From contig CAWFHL010000004.1 in the NCBI GenBank assembly GCA_963815645.1, positions 62,001-126,000 on the forward strand: a stretch of DNA of 64,000 nt, read 5' to 3'. The stretch comes from JBBRHQ01 sp963815645 (GTDB lineage Bacteria > Actinomycetota > Thermoleophilia > Solirubrobacterales > 70-9). The notes beneath the pieces are model-generated. The model searched no databases. It saw only the letters and a program-made list of their open reading frames with translations, and was not told where the DNA came from. This document shows, in pieces, positions 10,504 through 20,791 of this stretch (positions are counted from its first letter, which is position 1; each line of letters begins with the position of its first letter). Position numbers and translations under genes: made by a program.

Positions 10504-13290
10504 ATGCCGATCGTCGAGGAGACGCGAAGGCTGGAACCCCGGGAGGCCGAGGGGATCGGTTGGGACGGGCGCCGCCTCGACGAGATGCTCGCCACCTCGG
10601 AGCGGCTCTTCGCCGAGACCGGGCACTACTGCGGGGTCACCGAGCTGGAGATGATGGAGGCCGACCCGATCGGCTACGAGAAGCTCTTCGCCAGATTGCG
10701 CGGGGGGCTCGTCTCCGCCCGCGAGACGGCGCTGAACATCTCGGCCTCGCCGATCGTCCGCGAGCTGGGGGAGCTCTGCTTCGCCCTCTACACGCCGGAG
10801 GGGGACTCGATCGCCCTCTCCACGGGGATCATCGTCCACGTCCACACGATGTCGGACGCGATCAAGTTCATGGTCCGAAACGGCTGGGAGGACAACCCGA
10901 AGATCCGCCCCGGCGACATCTTCTCCAATAACGACCCGGTGATCGGCGACGTCCACAACGCCGACGTGCAGACCTTTGTGCCGATCTTCTGGGAGGGCGA
11001 GCTGATCGCCTGGGCGGGCGGCGTCACCCACGTCCTCGACATCGGCGCCTCAACCCCGGGCGGGGTGCCGGTGGGACCGACCAACCGGCTCGACGACGGG
11101 ATCGATCTCCCCTGCATGAAGATCGGTGAGGAGGACGAGCTCGCGGCATGGCACCTGCTGCGCTGCCAGAAGCAGAACCGAGCGCCGATGTACTACCTGC
11201 TCGACGAGCGCACCCGGCTTGCCGGCTGCCACATGATCCGCGAGGCGATCGAGCGGGTCGTGCTCGAGGAGGGCCTCGACCGCCTCAAGCAGTTCAGTCG
11301 CGAGGTGATCGAGGAGGGCCGGCGCTCCTTCAAGGCCCGGATCCGGGAGATGACCGTCCCCGGGCGCTACCGGGCCGCGGCCTTCATGGACACGACCTTC
11401 GCCGACAAGCCGCAGCTGCCGGCCCGGGCGCGCCGCGACTTCGTCATGCACGCCCCGTTCGAGGTGAGAATCGGCGGCGACGGCGACTACGCCCTCGACA
11501 TGGACGGCGCCTCGGCCTGGGGATGGCACTCGATGAACTGCACCCCCTCGGGGATGCAGGGCGCGATCTGGGTGATGTTCACCCAGACCCTGATCTGCAA
11601 CGACAAGGTCAACGACGGCGCCTACTACGCGGTCGAGACCAACTTCCCCGAGGGGACGATCTCCAACCTGGGCGATGCCGAGGGATCGACAGGAATCGCC
11701 TGGGCCTTCCTGCAACCCGCCTTCACCGGCTACCCCCGAACGCTCTCGCGAGCCCTACAGTCGCGCGGCTTCATCGAGGAGGTGATTGCCCCCTACTCCG
11801 TCTCGGGGAACGTGATCCAGGGTGGCGGGGTGGACCAGTACGGGAACTCGTCGGCGATCATGAACTTCGAGATCGCCGCGCAGGGGATGGGGGCCAAGTA
11901 CGTCCTCGATGGGACCGACACCTGCGCCGCGATGTTCAACCCGGAGGGTGACGCGGGAGACGTCGAGATGTGGGAGCTGATCTGCCCGATGATCTACCTC
12001 TCGCGCCGGATCAAGCCGAACACCGCGGGGCCGGGTCGGCACCGCGGCGGGTCAAGCTTCGAGTCGCTGCAGATGGTCTGGAACACGCCCTTCTGGGAGC
12101 TGCAGAACCTCGGCACCACCCGGCTGTTCACCTCGCAGGGGATGTTCGGCGGCTACCCGGGCTCGACCGCCTACATCCACAACATCAAGGGCAACGACCT
12201 GCGGCGGCTGGCAGAGGCCGGGGAGCCCTACCCGGTCGCCGACGGGCCCTTCGACGACCCGGCCCTGATGGCGATCGACGGCGAGCGCCAGCTCGAGCTC
12301 GACAACTGGACCCTGCTGGAGCCGTTCGCCGACGGAGACCTCTACCTCTCGGTGATGAAGGGCGCCGCGGGGCTCGGCGATCCCCTCGAGCGACCGCCAG
12401 AGGCGGTCGACCGCGACGTCGCCGAGGGCCACCTGCTGCCGCGCTTCGCCGAGTCGGTCTACGGCGTCTCCGATCGCGACGCCGCCCGCGCCCGGCGGCT
12501 GCAGCGGGCCCGGCCCGCCGAGGAGTGGTGGGCCGAGCAGCGCAGTCGGGTGCTCGATGGCGAGCTGATCGACCCGGTCGAGGTGGCCTACGCGGAGTCG
12601 ATGAAGCTCTCCGAGCGCTGGGCGGCCGAGTTCCGCGGCTTCTGGGACCTCCCCGAGGACTTCGAGTTCGAGATCGAGACCCCGACGGTCTCGCCCGAGG
12701 TGCGTGCCAAGCCGGGGAAGGTCGGGCCCGAGGAGTCGGCGGCCGGCTTCCTGGCGAGCTCCGAGGTCGCCCGGGTCTCCCCACGGCAGGCGGCCGGGCC
12801 GACGCTGGAGCCCGAGACCCTCGGCGCCCTCCTCGACGAGAAGCTCTCGCGGGCTGAGGTCAAGGAGATCCAGTCGGCCTACAAGGACCCGGACCGCTTC
12901 GAGACGTGGATCGCCGTCCTCCAGGAGCGCGCCGGCTACGAGGATCGGATCGTGCTCCCGGTCGGGGAGGGCCTCAACGTCGTGCGCCGCTCGAAGGACG
13001 GCGAGCTGCTGATCCGCAGCGACGCCGGCCACGACTTCTGCCGCTTCGACCAGAACTGGAAGATGCATGCCCCGATCCTGGTCCGCGACAGCGACGAGCT
13101 GCTCGAGGAGGTCTATCCGCGGATGGCCCACTGCGATCCCGAATGGATGGAGCTGCGCGAGTTCTACTGCCCGGTATCCGGCCGCCTGCTGGAGACCGAG
13201 GCGGTCCCGCCCGGCTACCCCGTGGTCCATGAGTTCCTACCCGACATCGAGGGCTTCTATCGGGGTTGGCTCGGGCGCGAGGTTCCCTAG
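10504..13290 (+). CDS. Acetone carboxylase alpha-gamma fusion protein (HyuB/AcxB-AcxC)
   Basis: 928 residues. Residues 1 to about 745 match the alpha subunit: RGGLVSARETALNISASPI, ALYTPEGDSIALSTGIIVHV, SNNDPVIGDVHNADVQT (metal-binding region), AGGVTHVLDIGA, LPCMKIGEEDE, NTAGPGRHRGGSSFESLQMV and LYLSVMKGAAGLGDPLERPP. From about residue 772 the protein continues into a gamma-like domain: YKDPDRFETWIAVLQERAGYE, AGHDFCRFDQNWKMHAPI, LREFYCPVSGRL and FLPDIEGFYRGWLG. In the AcxC I recall, the zinc site is built from a CxCGHDFC and a CPxCG motif; here only C846 and C889 remain (SDAGHDFC, CPVSG). The family carboxylates ketones with ATP and bicarbonate. The fusion probably fixes subunit stoichiometry. 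Intact frame throughout. Confidence 0.8.
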   Translation: MPIVEETRRLEPREAEGIGWDGRRLDEMLATSERLFAETGHYCGVTELEMMEADPIGYEKLFARLRGGLVSARETALNISASPIVRELGELCFALYTPEGDSIALSTGIIVHVHTMSDAIKFMVRNGWEDNPKIRPGDIFSNNDPVIGDVHNADVQTFVPIFWEGELIAWAGGVTHVLDIGASTPGGVPVGPTNRLDDGIDLPCMKIGEEDELAAWHLLRCQKQNRAPMYYLLDERTRLAGCHMIREAIERVVLEEGLDRLKQFSREVIEEGRRSFKARIREMTVPGRYRAAAFMDTTFADKPQLPARARRDFVMHAPFEVRIGGDGDYALDMDGASAWGWHSMNCTPSGMQGAIWVMFTQTLICNDKVNDGAYYAVETNFPEGTISNLGDAEGSTGIAWAFLQPAFTGYPRTLSRALQSRGFIEEVIAPYSVSGNVIQGGGVDQYGNSSAIMNFEIAAQGMGAKYVLDGTDTCAAMFNPEGDAGDVEMWELICPMIYLSRRIKPNTAGPGRHRGGSSFESLQMVWNTPFWELQNLGTTRLFTSQGMFGGYPGSTAYIHNIKGNDLRRLAEAGEPYPVADGPFDDPALMAIDGERQLELDNWTLLEPFADGDLYLSVMKGAAGLGDPLERPPEAVDRDVAEGHLLPRFAESVYGVSDRDAARARRLQRARPAEEWWAEQRSRVLDGELIDPVEVAYAESMKLSERWAAEFRGFWDLPEDFEFEIETPTVSPEVRAKPGKVGPEESAAGFLASSEVARVSPRQAAGPTLEPETLGALLDEKLSRAEVKEIQSAYKDPDRFETWIAVLQERAGYEDRIVLPVGEGLNVVRRSKDGELLIRSDAGHDFCRFDQNWKMHAPILVRDSDELLEEVYPRMAHCDPEWMELREFYCPVSGRLLETEAVPPGYPVVHEFLPDIEGFYRGWLGREVP

Positions 13291-13302
13291 CGCAGAAGCG
13301 GC

Positions 13303-13329
13303 GAATAATGGCCCCTGGGGCCATTATTC
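13303..13329. terminator. Perfect inverted repeat after the carboxylase fusion gene
   Basis: GAATAATGGCCCC and its exact reverse complement are separated by a single T, starting 12 bp after the TAG of the carboxylase gene. Probably a terminator for that gene, set before the MCE cluster. No T-run follows. Confidence 0.55.
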
Positions 13330-13507
13330 AGGCCTCGTTAACCGCGCGTTAGGAGCCTCCGGAAGCCGCCCCGGGCTCGGATAGGATCCCGGCAGCAGGT
13401 AGGAGACTCTGCCCGAGGGGGAGAGCTCGGGGAACTGTCAAAGGACGGATCGAACGCCGGCGAATCCACCAACGCAGTCAGGTAGCCCGTCTGCCGGACG
13501 AAGTTCG

Positions 13508-14836
13508 GTGATCTCCCGGCTGATCACGATCGCGGCGCTGATCGCGGCGGTGGTGCTCGTCGCGGTCCTGCTGTTCGGCGGCGGCGGGGGCCACAAGTAC
13601 ACGCTGATGTTCGAGACGGCCGGCCAGCTCGTCCCCGACAACCAGGTGCTGATCGGGGGGGCACCGGCCGGCTCGGTCGACAGCATCAAGCTCACCCCGA
13701 ACAACCGGGCGGAGGTGGAGATCACGGTCGACGACCAGCTCCACGAGGGGACCACGGCGGTGATCCGCACCCCCTCGCTCTCCACCGTCGCCGGACGTTA
13801 CGTCTCGCTGACCCCGGGCCCCGACAACAATCCGCCGCTCGAGGACGGGGCGACCCTCGCCGGCGATGCGACCACGACCCCGGTCGACCTCGACCAGCTG
13901 TTCGGCACCTTCACCCCGAAGACGCGGAAGGGCCTGCAGAACGTGATTCAGGGGTTCGCGGCGGTCTACGCGGGCAAGGGCAAGCAGGCCAACGCGACCT
14001 ACAAGTACTTCGCCCCGGGGCTGAGCAGCACCGAGAGGTTGCTGCGTGAGCTGAGCTCGGACCAGCGAGTGCTGACCGACTTCATCGTCAACGGCGGCAA
14101 GGTCGTCACCGCCGTTGCGCAGAAGCGCGACGAGCTGACCTCGCTGGTCTCCAACGCCAACACCGCCCTCGGCGCGATCGCCGACCAGAACGCCTCCTTT
14201 GACCGGGCGCTCCAGGTACTGCCTCCGACCCTGCGCCAGGCGAACACGACCTTCGTCAACCTGCGGGCCGCGCTCGACGACCTCGACCCGCTGGTCAACA
14301 CGACCAAGAAGGCGACCAAGAACCTCAACCCGTTCCTGCTGAAGCTGCGCCCGGTCGTCAACCGGGCGGTGCCGGTGTTCACCGACCTGCGGCGCACCGT
14401 GAAGGCGCCCGACGGCTCCAACCCGCTGGCCGACCTGGTCAGAGCCTCCGTCCCTCTGCACCAGCGCGGCGGCCCAGCCAGCCAGACCGGGATCGCAGCG
14501 CTGAACGCCTCCCAGCCGGTGATCGCCTTCGCCCGCCCATACGCCCCCGACCTCCTCGGTTCCTTCGCGAAGCTCGGCCAGGTCTCAGGCTACTACGACG
14601 CCGACGGCCACTATGCCCGCGTCGGGAACGCCGCCTTCAACCTCTTCAACTGGAACTCGGTCACCAACAACCTCGACCCGATCCCGCTTTCGGACAAGTT
14701 CAACGGCTTCACCACGGCGATCTCGACCCGCTGCCCGGGCGGGGCGACGCAGCCGATCACCGGCTCCAACCCGTTCACCGACCAGGGCAAGCTGGCGGGC
14801 AAGTGCAACCCGGCCGACGTGCCCCCCGGGCCATGA
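13508..14836 (+). CDS. MCE/MlaD-family protein 1
   Basis: 442-residue substrate-binding protein of an MCE lipid transport system. N-terminal membrane anchor (residues 5-24, ITIAALIAAVVLVAVLLFGG), then the MlaD beta-barrel domain (YTLMFETAGQLVPDNQVLIG, GAPAGSVDSIKL, STVAGRYVSLTPGP), then a long helical region (about residues 120-320) that in this family builds a lipid-conducting tunnel. First of six consecutive homologues; the GTG start follows a 217-bp intergenic region. Its stop overlaps the next ATG (ATGA). Unlike classical actinobacterial mce operons, no YrbE permease genes precede it. Substrate unknown (sterol, fatty acid or other lipid by family). Confidence 0.82.
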   Translation: MISRLITIAALIAAVVLVAVLLFGGGGGHKYTLMFETAGQLVPDNQVLIGGAPAGSVDSIKLTPNNRAEVEITVDDQLHEGTTAVIRTPSLSTVAGRYVSLTPGPDNNPPLEDGATLAGDATTTPVDLDQLFGTFTPKTRKGLQNVIQGFAAVYAGKGKQANATYKYFAPGLSSTERLLRELSSDQRVLTDFIVNGGKVVTAVAQKRDELTSLVSNANTALGAIADQNASFDRALQVLPPTLRQANTTFVNLRAALDDLDPLVNTTKKATKNLNPFLLKLRPVVNRAVPVFTDLRRTVKAPDGSNPLADLVRASVPLHQRGGPASQTGIAALNASQPVIAFARPYAPDLLGSFAKLGQVSGYYDADGHYARVGNAAFNLFNWNSVTNNLDPIPLSDKFNGFTTAISTRCPGGATQPITGSNPFTDQGKLAGKCNPADVPPGP

Positions 14837-16497
14837 GGCGGATCGCGCTGATAGCCGTGGCGATCGCCGCCCTGGTCGGGCTGGTGATCGTCTCCAGCGC
14901 CGGCGGCAGCGGCTCCGGCGGCAGCTACGAGGTCCGGGCCTACTTCGACAACGGCGGTTTCGTCGTCGATGGGGAGGACGTCCGGGTCGCCGGGGCGAAC
15001 GCTGGCTCGGTCTCCTCCGTCGACGTCTCGATGCCGGGCGAGATCGACTCCTGCCGGGGCCCCAAGACCTCTGTGAGCCAGTGCAACGGCGGCCGCGGCG
15101 CCGCGATCGCCGGCAAGGCCGTCGTCGTCCTCGAGATCACCGACTCGGGCTTCAAGGACTTCCGCTCCGACGCGACCTGCCTGGTCCGGCCGCAGTCGCT
15201 GATCGGCGAGAAGTTCGTCGATTGCAAGCCGACCGAGCCGCGGGCCCCCGAGTCGAAGCCGCCGCCCGAGCTGAAGAGGATTCCCGACGGTCAGCCGGGC
15301 GCCGGCCAGTACCTGCTGCCGGTCGAGAACAGCGGTAAGGCCGTCGATCTTGACCTGATCAACAACATCCAGCGCGAGCCCTACGCGGAGCGCTTCCGGC
15401 TGATCCTCAACGACCTCGGGGCCGGGCTGGCGGCGCGCGGTGAGGACCTCAACCAGATCGTCCTGCGCGCCGACCCGGCGCTGCGCGAGACGAACAAGGT
15501 GCTGGCGATCCTCGCCTCACAGAACAAGCAACTGGCCAAGCTCGCCCAGGATTCCGACACTTCGCTCGCCCCCCTTGCCCGGGAGCGCGCCCACCTGACG
15601 GGCTTCCTGCGCGGCGCAGCCACCGTTAACGCAGCCACCGCCGAGCGCGGCTCCGACCTGCAGCGCAACATCGCTCTGCTGCCGCAGACGCTGCGCGAGG
15701 TCCGCTCGACGATGGGCGATCTCGGTCGCTTCTCCGACGCGGCCCGGCCGGTGTTCAGCGAGCTGCTCGGCGCTGCGCCGGCGATCACCAGGCTGACCAA
15801 GGCGACCCCGGCCTTCGCCGAGGCCTCGACGATCAGCCTGAAGAGCCTCGGCGACGCAGGCGCCGCCTCCGGCGACAACATCCGCAGGGCCGACCCGGTC
15901 GTGGTTCAGCTCCGCAACACCGCGAAGGCCTCGGAGAGCCCCAGCTTCAACCTCGCGGTGCTGCTCAGCAGCCTGAAGCGAAGCGGTGGCTACAAGGAGC
16001 TGATGAAGTTCCTGCTGAACAGCGCCGAGACGCTGAACGGCTTCGACAAGTTCGGGCACTACCAGCGCACCAACATCCTGGTCTCCTCGTGCATCTTCTA
16101 CCAGCAGGAACCGTTCCAGGGATGCGGCGCCAACTTCACCGGGCCCTCGAAGGCCCGGTTCAGCTACTACCCGACCAGCCGCGCGGCGTTGCTCAAGCGG
16201 CTCCGGCAGTTCCAGGCAAGGACCGGCGCGACCCTGGCCCTCCCCAACGCCAAGGACAACGGGGACGCCACCGGCCTGCTCCCGGCGCTGCCCGCCGCCC
16301 CCACCTCGTCCGCCCCCTCCGCGCCGACGAGCCCGACGGCGCCCGGCGCCCAGACCGGCCGGAGTGGGTCCAACGGGCCGCCCGGGCCGACCCGCGAGAA
16401 CGGCAACCCCGGTGGTAGCGGCGCCCAGCCGAAGCCCGGCAAGTCCACCTCGACCGGGGGCGGCGGTGCCGTCCTCAGATACCTCCTGGGCCCATGA
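14833..16497 (+). CDS. MCE/MlaD-family protein 2
   Basis: 554 residues. N-terminal membrane segment (IALIAVAIAALVGLVIVSSA), MlaD domain (YEVRAYFDNGGFVVDGEDVR, AGANAGSVSSVDV, CLVRPQSLIGEKFVDCKPTE), long helical region, and a Pro/Ser/Gly-rich low-complexity C-terminal tail (about residues 470-540). Two Cys pairs in and after the MlaD domain (CRGPKTSVSQC; C..VDC) suggest extracellular disulfides. The ATG at 14833 overlaps the upstream stop and is preferred to an in-frame GTG at 14803 inside the upstream gene. Confidence 0.82.
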   Translation: MRRIALIAVAIAALVGLVIVSSAGGSGSGGSYEVRAYFDNGGFVVDGEDVRVAGANAGSVSSVDVSMPGEIDSCRGPKTSVSQCNGGRGAAIAGKAVVVLEITDSGFKDFRSDATCLVRPQSLIGEKFVDCKPTEPRAPESKPPPELKRIPDGQPGAGQYLLPVENSGKAVDLDLINNIQREPYAERFRLILNDLGAGLAARGEDLNQIVLRADPALRETNKVLAILASQNKQLAKLAQDSDTSLAPLARERAHLTGFLRGAATVNAATAERGSDLQRNIALLPQTLREVRSTMGDLGRFSDAARPVFSELLGAAPAITRLTKATPAFAEASTISLKSLGDAGAASGDNIRRADPVVVQLRNTAKASESPSFNLAVLLSSLKRSGGYKELMKFLLNSAETLNGFDKFGHYQRTNILVSSCIFYQQEPFQGCGANFTGPSKARFSYYPTSRAALLKRLRQFQARTGATLALPNAKDNGDATGLLPALPAAPTSSAPSAPTSPTAPGAQTGRSGSNGPPGPTRENGNPGGSGAQPKPGKSTSTGGGGAVLRYLLGP

Positions 16498-17936
16498 GCA
16501 ACCGGCCGATCCAGAGACTGACCGCGAGCCCCGTCCTGGTCGGGGCGCTGACCACGCTGATCGTGATCGTCGCCGTCTTCCTCGCCTACAACGCCAACAA
16601 CGGCCTGCCCTTCGTGCCCACCTACCAGGTGTCGGTGATCGTTCCCGACGCGAACGCGCTGGTTGGCAACAACGACGTCAGGGTCGGTGGGGTGCGGGTC
16701 GGCACCGTGCAGGAGGTCGTCCCGGTCCAGAACGCGAACGGGTCGGTCAACGCCAAGCTCAACCTGAAGCTCGACAAGAGCGTCGACCCGCTGCCGGTCG
16801 ACTCGACCTTCGTCGTGCGCTCGCGTTCGGCGCTTGGGCTGAAGTACCTGCAGATCACGCCGGGGCACTCGAGCGATGGGCTGCCGCAGGGCGGGACCCT
16901 GGGGATCAGGGCGGCCCGGCCCGAGCCGGTGGAGATCGATCAGCTGTTCAACACCTTCCAGCGATCGACCCGGCGAAACATCCAGCGCAACCAGGTCGAG
17001 TTCGGCGGCGCCGTCGCCGGGCGGGGCCCGGCGATCAACGCCGCGCTCGGGGTCCTGAGGCCGCTGGTCGACCGGCTGATCCCGGCGATGCGCAACCTCA
17101 GCTCGCCGCGAACCGACCTGGCGGGGTTCCTGCACGGGTTGGAGAACATCAGCGGCGAGATCGCCCCGGTCGCCCAGACGCAGGCCGACATGTTCGTCGC
17201 CCTCGATCAGACCTTCGGCGCGCTGGCCACGGTCGCCCGGCCATACATCCAGGACTCGATCACCAAGGGTGTCGCAACCGAGCAGACGACGATCGACACC
17301 CTGCCGAGGATCCGGCCCTTCCTTGTCAACTCGGCCGGCCTCTTCAACGACCTCGAGCCTGGGGTGCGGGCGCTGGCCGCAAACGCCCCCGCCCTCGCCC
17401 AGGCGTTCACGGTGGGCGCGCCGATCCTGCGGTCATCGCCGGCGCTCAACGCGCAGCTCCCGCCGACCTCGGAGGCGCTGCTGAAGTTCTCCCAGAATCC
17501 CAACGTCACCAACGGGCTGACCGGGCTGACCCGGACCTCGAACATCCTCAGGCAGCCGCTGCGGTTCATCGTCCCGGCGCAGTCGGTCTGCAACTACGCG
17601 ACGATCCTGCTGAAGAACGCCGGAGGGTTGGTGGGCTCGGGGAACAGCAGCGGCAAATGGCTGCGCTCGATCACTCTGATGATGCCGACCACCAACCTCG
17701 GCGCGCCGTACCCGAACGGGGAGTCGGGCCCCTCCTCGGCGCCGGCGAACGGGCCGAGCGTCAACAATCACCTCCACTACAACCCCTATCCGAACACCGC
17801 CGCGAAGGGCCAGAGCCCGCACGAATGCGAGGCGGGGAACGAGCCCTTCCTAAAGGGTCAGACGGTGATCGGAAACGTCCCCGGGAACCAGGGCACGAAG
17901 ACCGCCGGCCAGGTCCCGGCCCCCCCGGTGAGGTGA
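16494..17936 (+). CDS. MCE/MlaD-family protein 3
   Basis: 480 residues. N-terminal anchor (VLVGALTTLIVIVAVFLAYN), MlaD domain (YQVSVIVPDANALVGNNDVR, GGVRVGTVQEVVPV, RSRSALGLKYLQITPG), then helical tunnel region with EIDQLFNTFQRSTRRNIQRN. ATGA overlap with the preceding gene shows translational coupling. The C-terminus is Asn/Pro/Gly-rich. Intact. Confidence 0.82.
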   Translation: MSNRPIQRLTASPVLVGALTTLIVIVAVFLAYNANNGLPFVPTYQVSVIVPDANALVGNNDVRVGGVRVGTVQEVVPVQNANGSVNAKLNLKLDKSVDPLPVDSTFVVRSRSALGLKYLQITPGHSSDGLPQGGTLGIRAARPEPVEIDQLFNTFQRSTRRNIQRNQVEFGGAVAGRGPAINAALGVLRPLVDRLIPAMRNLSSPRTDLAGFLHGLENISGEIAPVAQTQADMFVALDQTFGALATVARPYIQDSITKGVATEQTTIDTLPRIRPFLVNSAGLFNDLEPGVRALAANAPALAQAFTVGAPILRSSPALNAQLPPTSEALLKFSQNPNVTNGLTGLTRTSNILRQPLRFIVPAQSVCNYATILLKNAGGLVGSGNSSGKWLRSITLMMPTTNLGAPYPNGESGPSSAPANGPSVNNHLHYNPYPNTAAKGQSPHECEAGNEPFLKGQTVIGNVPGNQGTKTAGQVPAPPVR

Positions 17937-17944
17937 GCTGATCG

Positions 17945-19462
17945 ATGCCTCGTAAGCCCGGGACGACCAAGTACAACGAGACCTTCTTCCGCAACTGGCG
18001 CGGGCCGGGGCCGACCGTGATCGGGGCGATCGTGGTCGTCCTGGTGATCATCGGCATCTGGCTGGCGTTCACCAAGCAGGTGCCCTTCCAGAGTCCCGGC
18101 TACCAGCTGAAGGCCACCTTCGCCAATGCCGTCGCCATCTCCGACAAGGCGCCGGTACGGATCGCCGGGGTCAACGTCGGCGAGGTCACCGGGCTGGAGC
18201 GCGAAGGCAACAACTCGGTCGTCACCTTCACGGTCAGCGACGCCGGGCGGCCGGTCCACTCCGACGCCTCCGCCTCGATCAGGCCGCGGATCTTCCTCGA
18301 GGGCAACTTCTTCATCGACCTCGACCCCGGCAGCCCCAGCGCGCCGGACATGCCCGACAAGGCGACGATCCCGATGACCCGAACCTCGACCGCGGTTCAG
18401 CTCGACCAGGTGCTGACCGCCCTGCAGAAGCCCGAGCGGGCCAACTTGCAGCGGCTGCTGGAAGGCCTCGGCACATCGCTCACCTACCAGCCGACGCCGG
18501 CCGAGGACCAGACGCAGGATCCCGCCGTGCGGGGCGAGAGCGCCGGGACCGCGCTCAACCAGACCTTCGATTACGGCGCCGCCGCCGGCCGCGGCTCGGC
18601 GATCGTCAACGAGGCGCTGCTCGGAACCCGGCCCGACGACCTCTCCCAGCTGCTGGTCGGCGGCAACAGGATCTTCAAGACACTGGCCAGCCGCGAGGTC
18701 CAGCTGAAGGGTCTGATCTCGAACTTCAACACCTTCACCGGGGCGCTGGCGGCGCAGTCGAGCAGCCTCTCGGAGTCGATACGCCTGCTCGCCCCTACCC
18801 TCGACACCGCCGACCGCTCACTGGTCGACCTCAACGCGGCGCTGCCGGCGCTGCGCGGCTACGCGATCGCCGCCCGGCCCGGAATCGCCGAGCTGCCGGC
18901 GACGATCAAGGCGGGCCTGCCGTGGCTGAAGCAGGCGAAGCCCCTGCTTAGCAAGCGCGAGCTCGGCGGGATCGCATCGCTGCTCGCGCGCGGTACACCG
19001 CCGCTGAACGAGGCGACCCAGGCGACCCTGGCCCTGCTGCCGCAGCTGACCAGGTTCAACCGCTGCGTCTCCCACAACCTGATCCCGGCCGGGAACGTCG
19101 TCCTCAACGACAGCTTCGGCCCGTATGACTTCGGCTCCGGGCAGCCCAACTACCGCGAGTTCTTCTACACCGCCACCGGGGTCTCCGGGGAGAGCCAGAA
19201 CTTCGACGGGAACGGCCCCTACGTGCGCTTCCAGCCGGGCGGCGGTCCGGTGACGGTGAAGACGCCCAATCCGGAGGGCAACCCCGCGACCAACGGCGCC
19301 CCGTTCTACGGCAACACGATCTCACCTCCGCTCGGAACCCGGCCGGTCGGGCACGGCACGCCGCCGATTAAGACCGGCAAGCCCTGCTTCAAGAACCCCG
19401 TCCCCAACCTGAACGGCCCGGCCGCAGCCACCGGCCCGCCCAACCCGGTCCAGTATCCGTAA
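17945..19462 (+). CDS. MCE/MlaD-family protein 4
   Basis: 505 residues. Anchor segment (VIGAIVVVLVIIGIWLAF) after a basic N-terminus, MlaD domain (YQLKATFANAVAISDKAPVR, AGVNVGEVTGLEREG, IRPRIFLEGNFFIDLDPG), and a helical region containing VQLDQVLTALQKPERANLQR. It starts 8 bp after the previous stop, and its TAA stop overlaps the ATG of the next gene by one base (TAATG). Intact. Confidence 0.82.
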   Translation: MPRKPGTTKYNETFFRNWRGPGPTVIGAIVVVLVIIGIWLAFTKQVPFQSPGYQLKATFANAVAISDKAPVRIAGVNVGEVTGLEREGNNSVVTFTVSDAGRPVHSDASASIRPRIFLEGNFFIDLDPGSPSAPDMPDKATIPMTRTSTAVQLDQVLTALQKPERANLQRLLEGLGTSLTYQPTPAEDQTQDPAVRGESAGTALNQTFDYGAAAGRGSAIVNEALLGTRPDDLSQLLVGGNRIFKTLASREVQLKGLISNFNTFTGALAAQSSSLSESIRLLAPTLDTADRSLVDLNAALPALRGYAIAARPGIAELPATIKAGLPWLKQAKPLLSKRELGGIASLLARGTPPLNEATQATLALLPQLTRFNRCVSHNLIPAGNVVLNDSFGPYDFGSGQPNYREFFYTATGVSGESQNFDGNGPYVRFQPGGGPVTVKTPNPEGNPATNGAPFYGNTISPPLGTRPVGHGTPPIKTGKPCFKNPVPNLNGPAAATGPPNPVQYP

Positions 19463-20791
19463 TGAAGCGAGCGATCAGAAACCACCTGCGTGATTTCATC
19501 GGCATCGTCGTGCTGATCCTCCTGGCGCTGTTCACGCTGCTGGTCATCCTCTACAACCAGAAGGCGGCGCTGCCGGGTTGGGTGCCGGGCCTCGGCAAGG
19601 ACTTCTACGAGGTGAACGCCAAGTTCACCACCGCGCAGTCGGTCACCCCCGGACAGGGACAGGCGATCGACATCGCCGGGATCCAGGTCGGCAAGGTCGG
19701 CGCCGTCAGCCTCGAGGACGGCGTCGCGGTGGTCCGGATGGACATCGACCCCAAGTACACGAAGCTGATCCACACCAACTCGACTCTGCTGCTGCGTCCG
19801 AAGACCGGCCTCAACGACATGGTGATCGAGATCGATCCGGGGACGAAGGGGAAGACCCCGCCGGAGGGTTCGACCATCCCCCTGGCGCAGACCCTGCCCA
19901 ACGTCCAGCCCGACCAGGTCCTCAGCTCGCTGGACGCCGACACCCGCGAGTACCTGGCGCTGCTGCTCGAGGGCGGCGGCAAGGGCCTCGGCGGCAACGG
20001 CAAGCAGTTCTCCGCCACCCTGAAGCGCTTCGAGCCGTTCACCCGCGACCTGGCCCGGATCGGGACGGCGCTACGAGGTGCGCCGGCGCAACATCCGCCG
20101 CTCGATCCACAACTTCCGGCTGATCTCCGAGGAGCTGGGCCACCACGACGCCGATCTGGCGCGGTTCGTCGACTCCACCGACGCCGCGCTCGGCGACTTC
20201 GCCGACCAGCAGGCGGCGCTGCAGAGCTCGCTCCAGGAGCTGCCGCCGACCCTGCGAGCGACCCAGTCCGGACTGCAGAAGTCCGACCAACTCTCGGTGG
20301 TGCTGCGGCCCTCGCTGCTGGCGCTGATCCCCTCCGCCGTGGCGCTGAAGCCCGCACTGCAGGCGACCCAGCAGACCTTCCGCGAGACGCGGGTGCCGAT
20401 CCGCGACCAGATCCGACCGTTCACGCGGAAGATCCGCCCGACGCTCACCCATCTGGTTCAGGCGTCGAAGCCGCTGAAGACCAGCTCGCAGAGCCTGCGC
20501 AACACCTTCTCCGACCTCAACATCCTGGTCAACATGCTCGCCTACAACCCGCCGGGCTCGACCGATGAGGGCTACCTGTTCTGGCTCTCCTGGCTGAATC
20601 ACAACTTCAACTCGATCTTCCTCACCCAGGACGCCGAGGGGCCGCTGCGCCGCGGCCTCTTGATCATTGCCTGCAACACGGCGCAGCAGGCCGAGCGAAA
20701 CACCGCGGGCAGCCCCCTGCTGAAGACCAACCTGCAGACCTCGCAACTCCCGAGCACATCCGACATCCCCAACTGTCCACCGCCCTTCTGA
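19462..20791 (+). CDS. MCE/MlaD-family protein 5, one frameshift
   Basis: About 442 residues over two frames. The first part has the anchor (FIGIVVLILLALFTLLVILY), the MlaD domain (YEVNAKFTTAQSVTPGQGQA, AGIQVGKVGAVSLEDG, LLRPKTGLNDMVIEIDPG) and VQPDQVLSSLDADTREYLAL. The frame shifts near 20075-20090, after LARIGTALR, and the helical part resumes with RRRNIRRSIHNFRLISEELG. It ends DIPNCPPPF at a TGA that overlaps the next ATG. The break sits in otherwise conserved sequence, so an indel error is likely. Confidence 0.78.
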
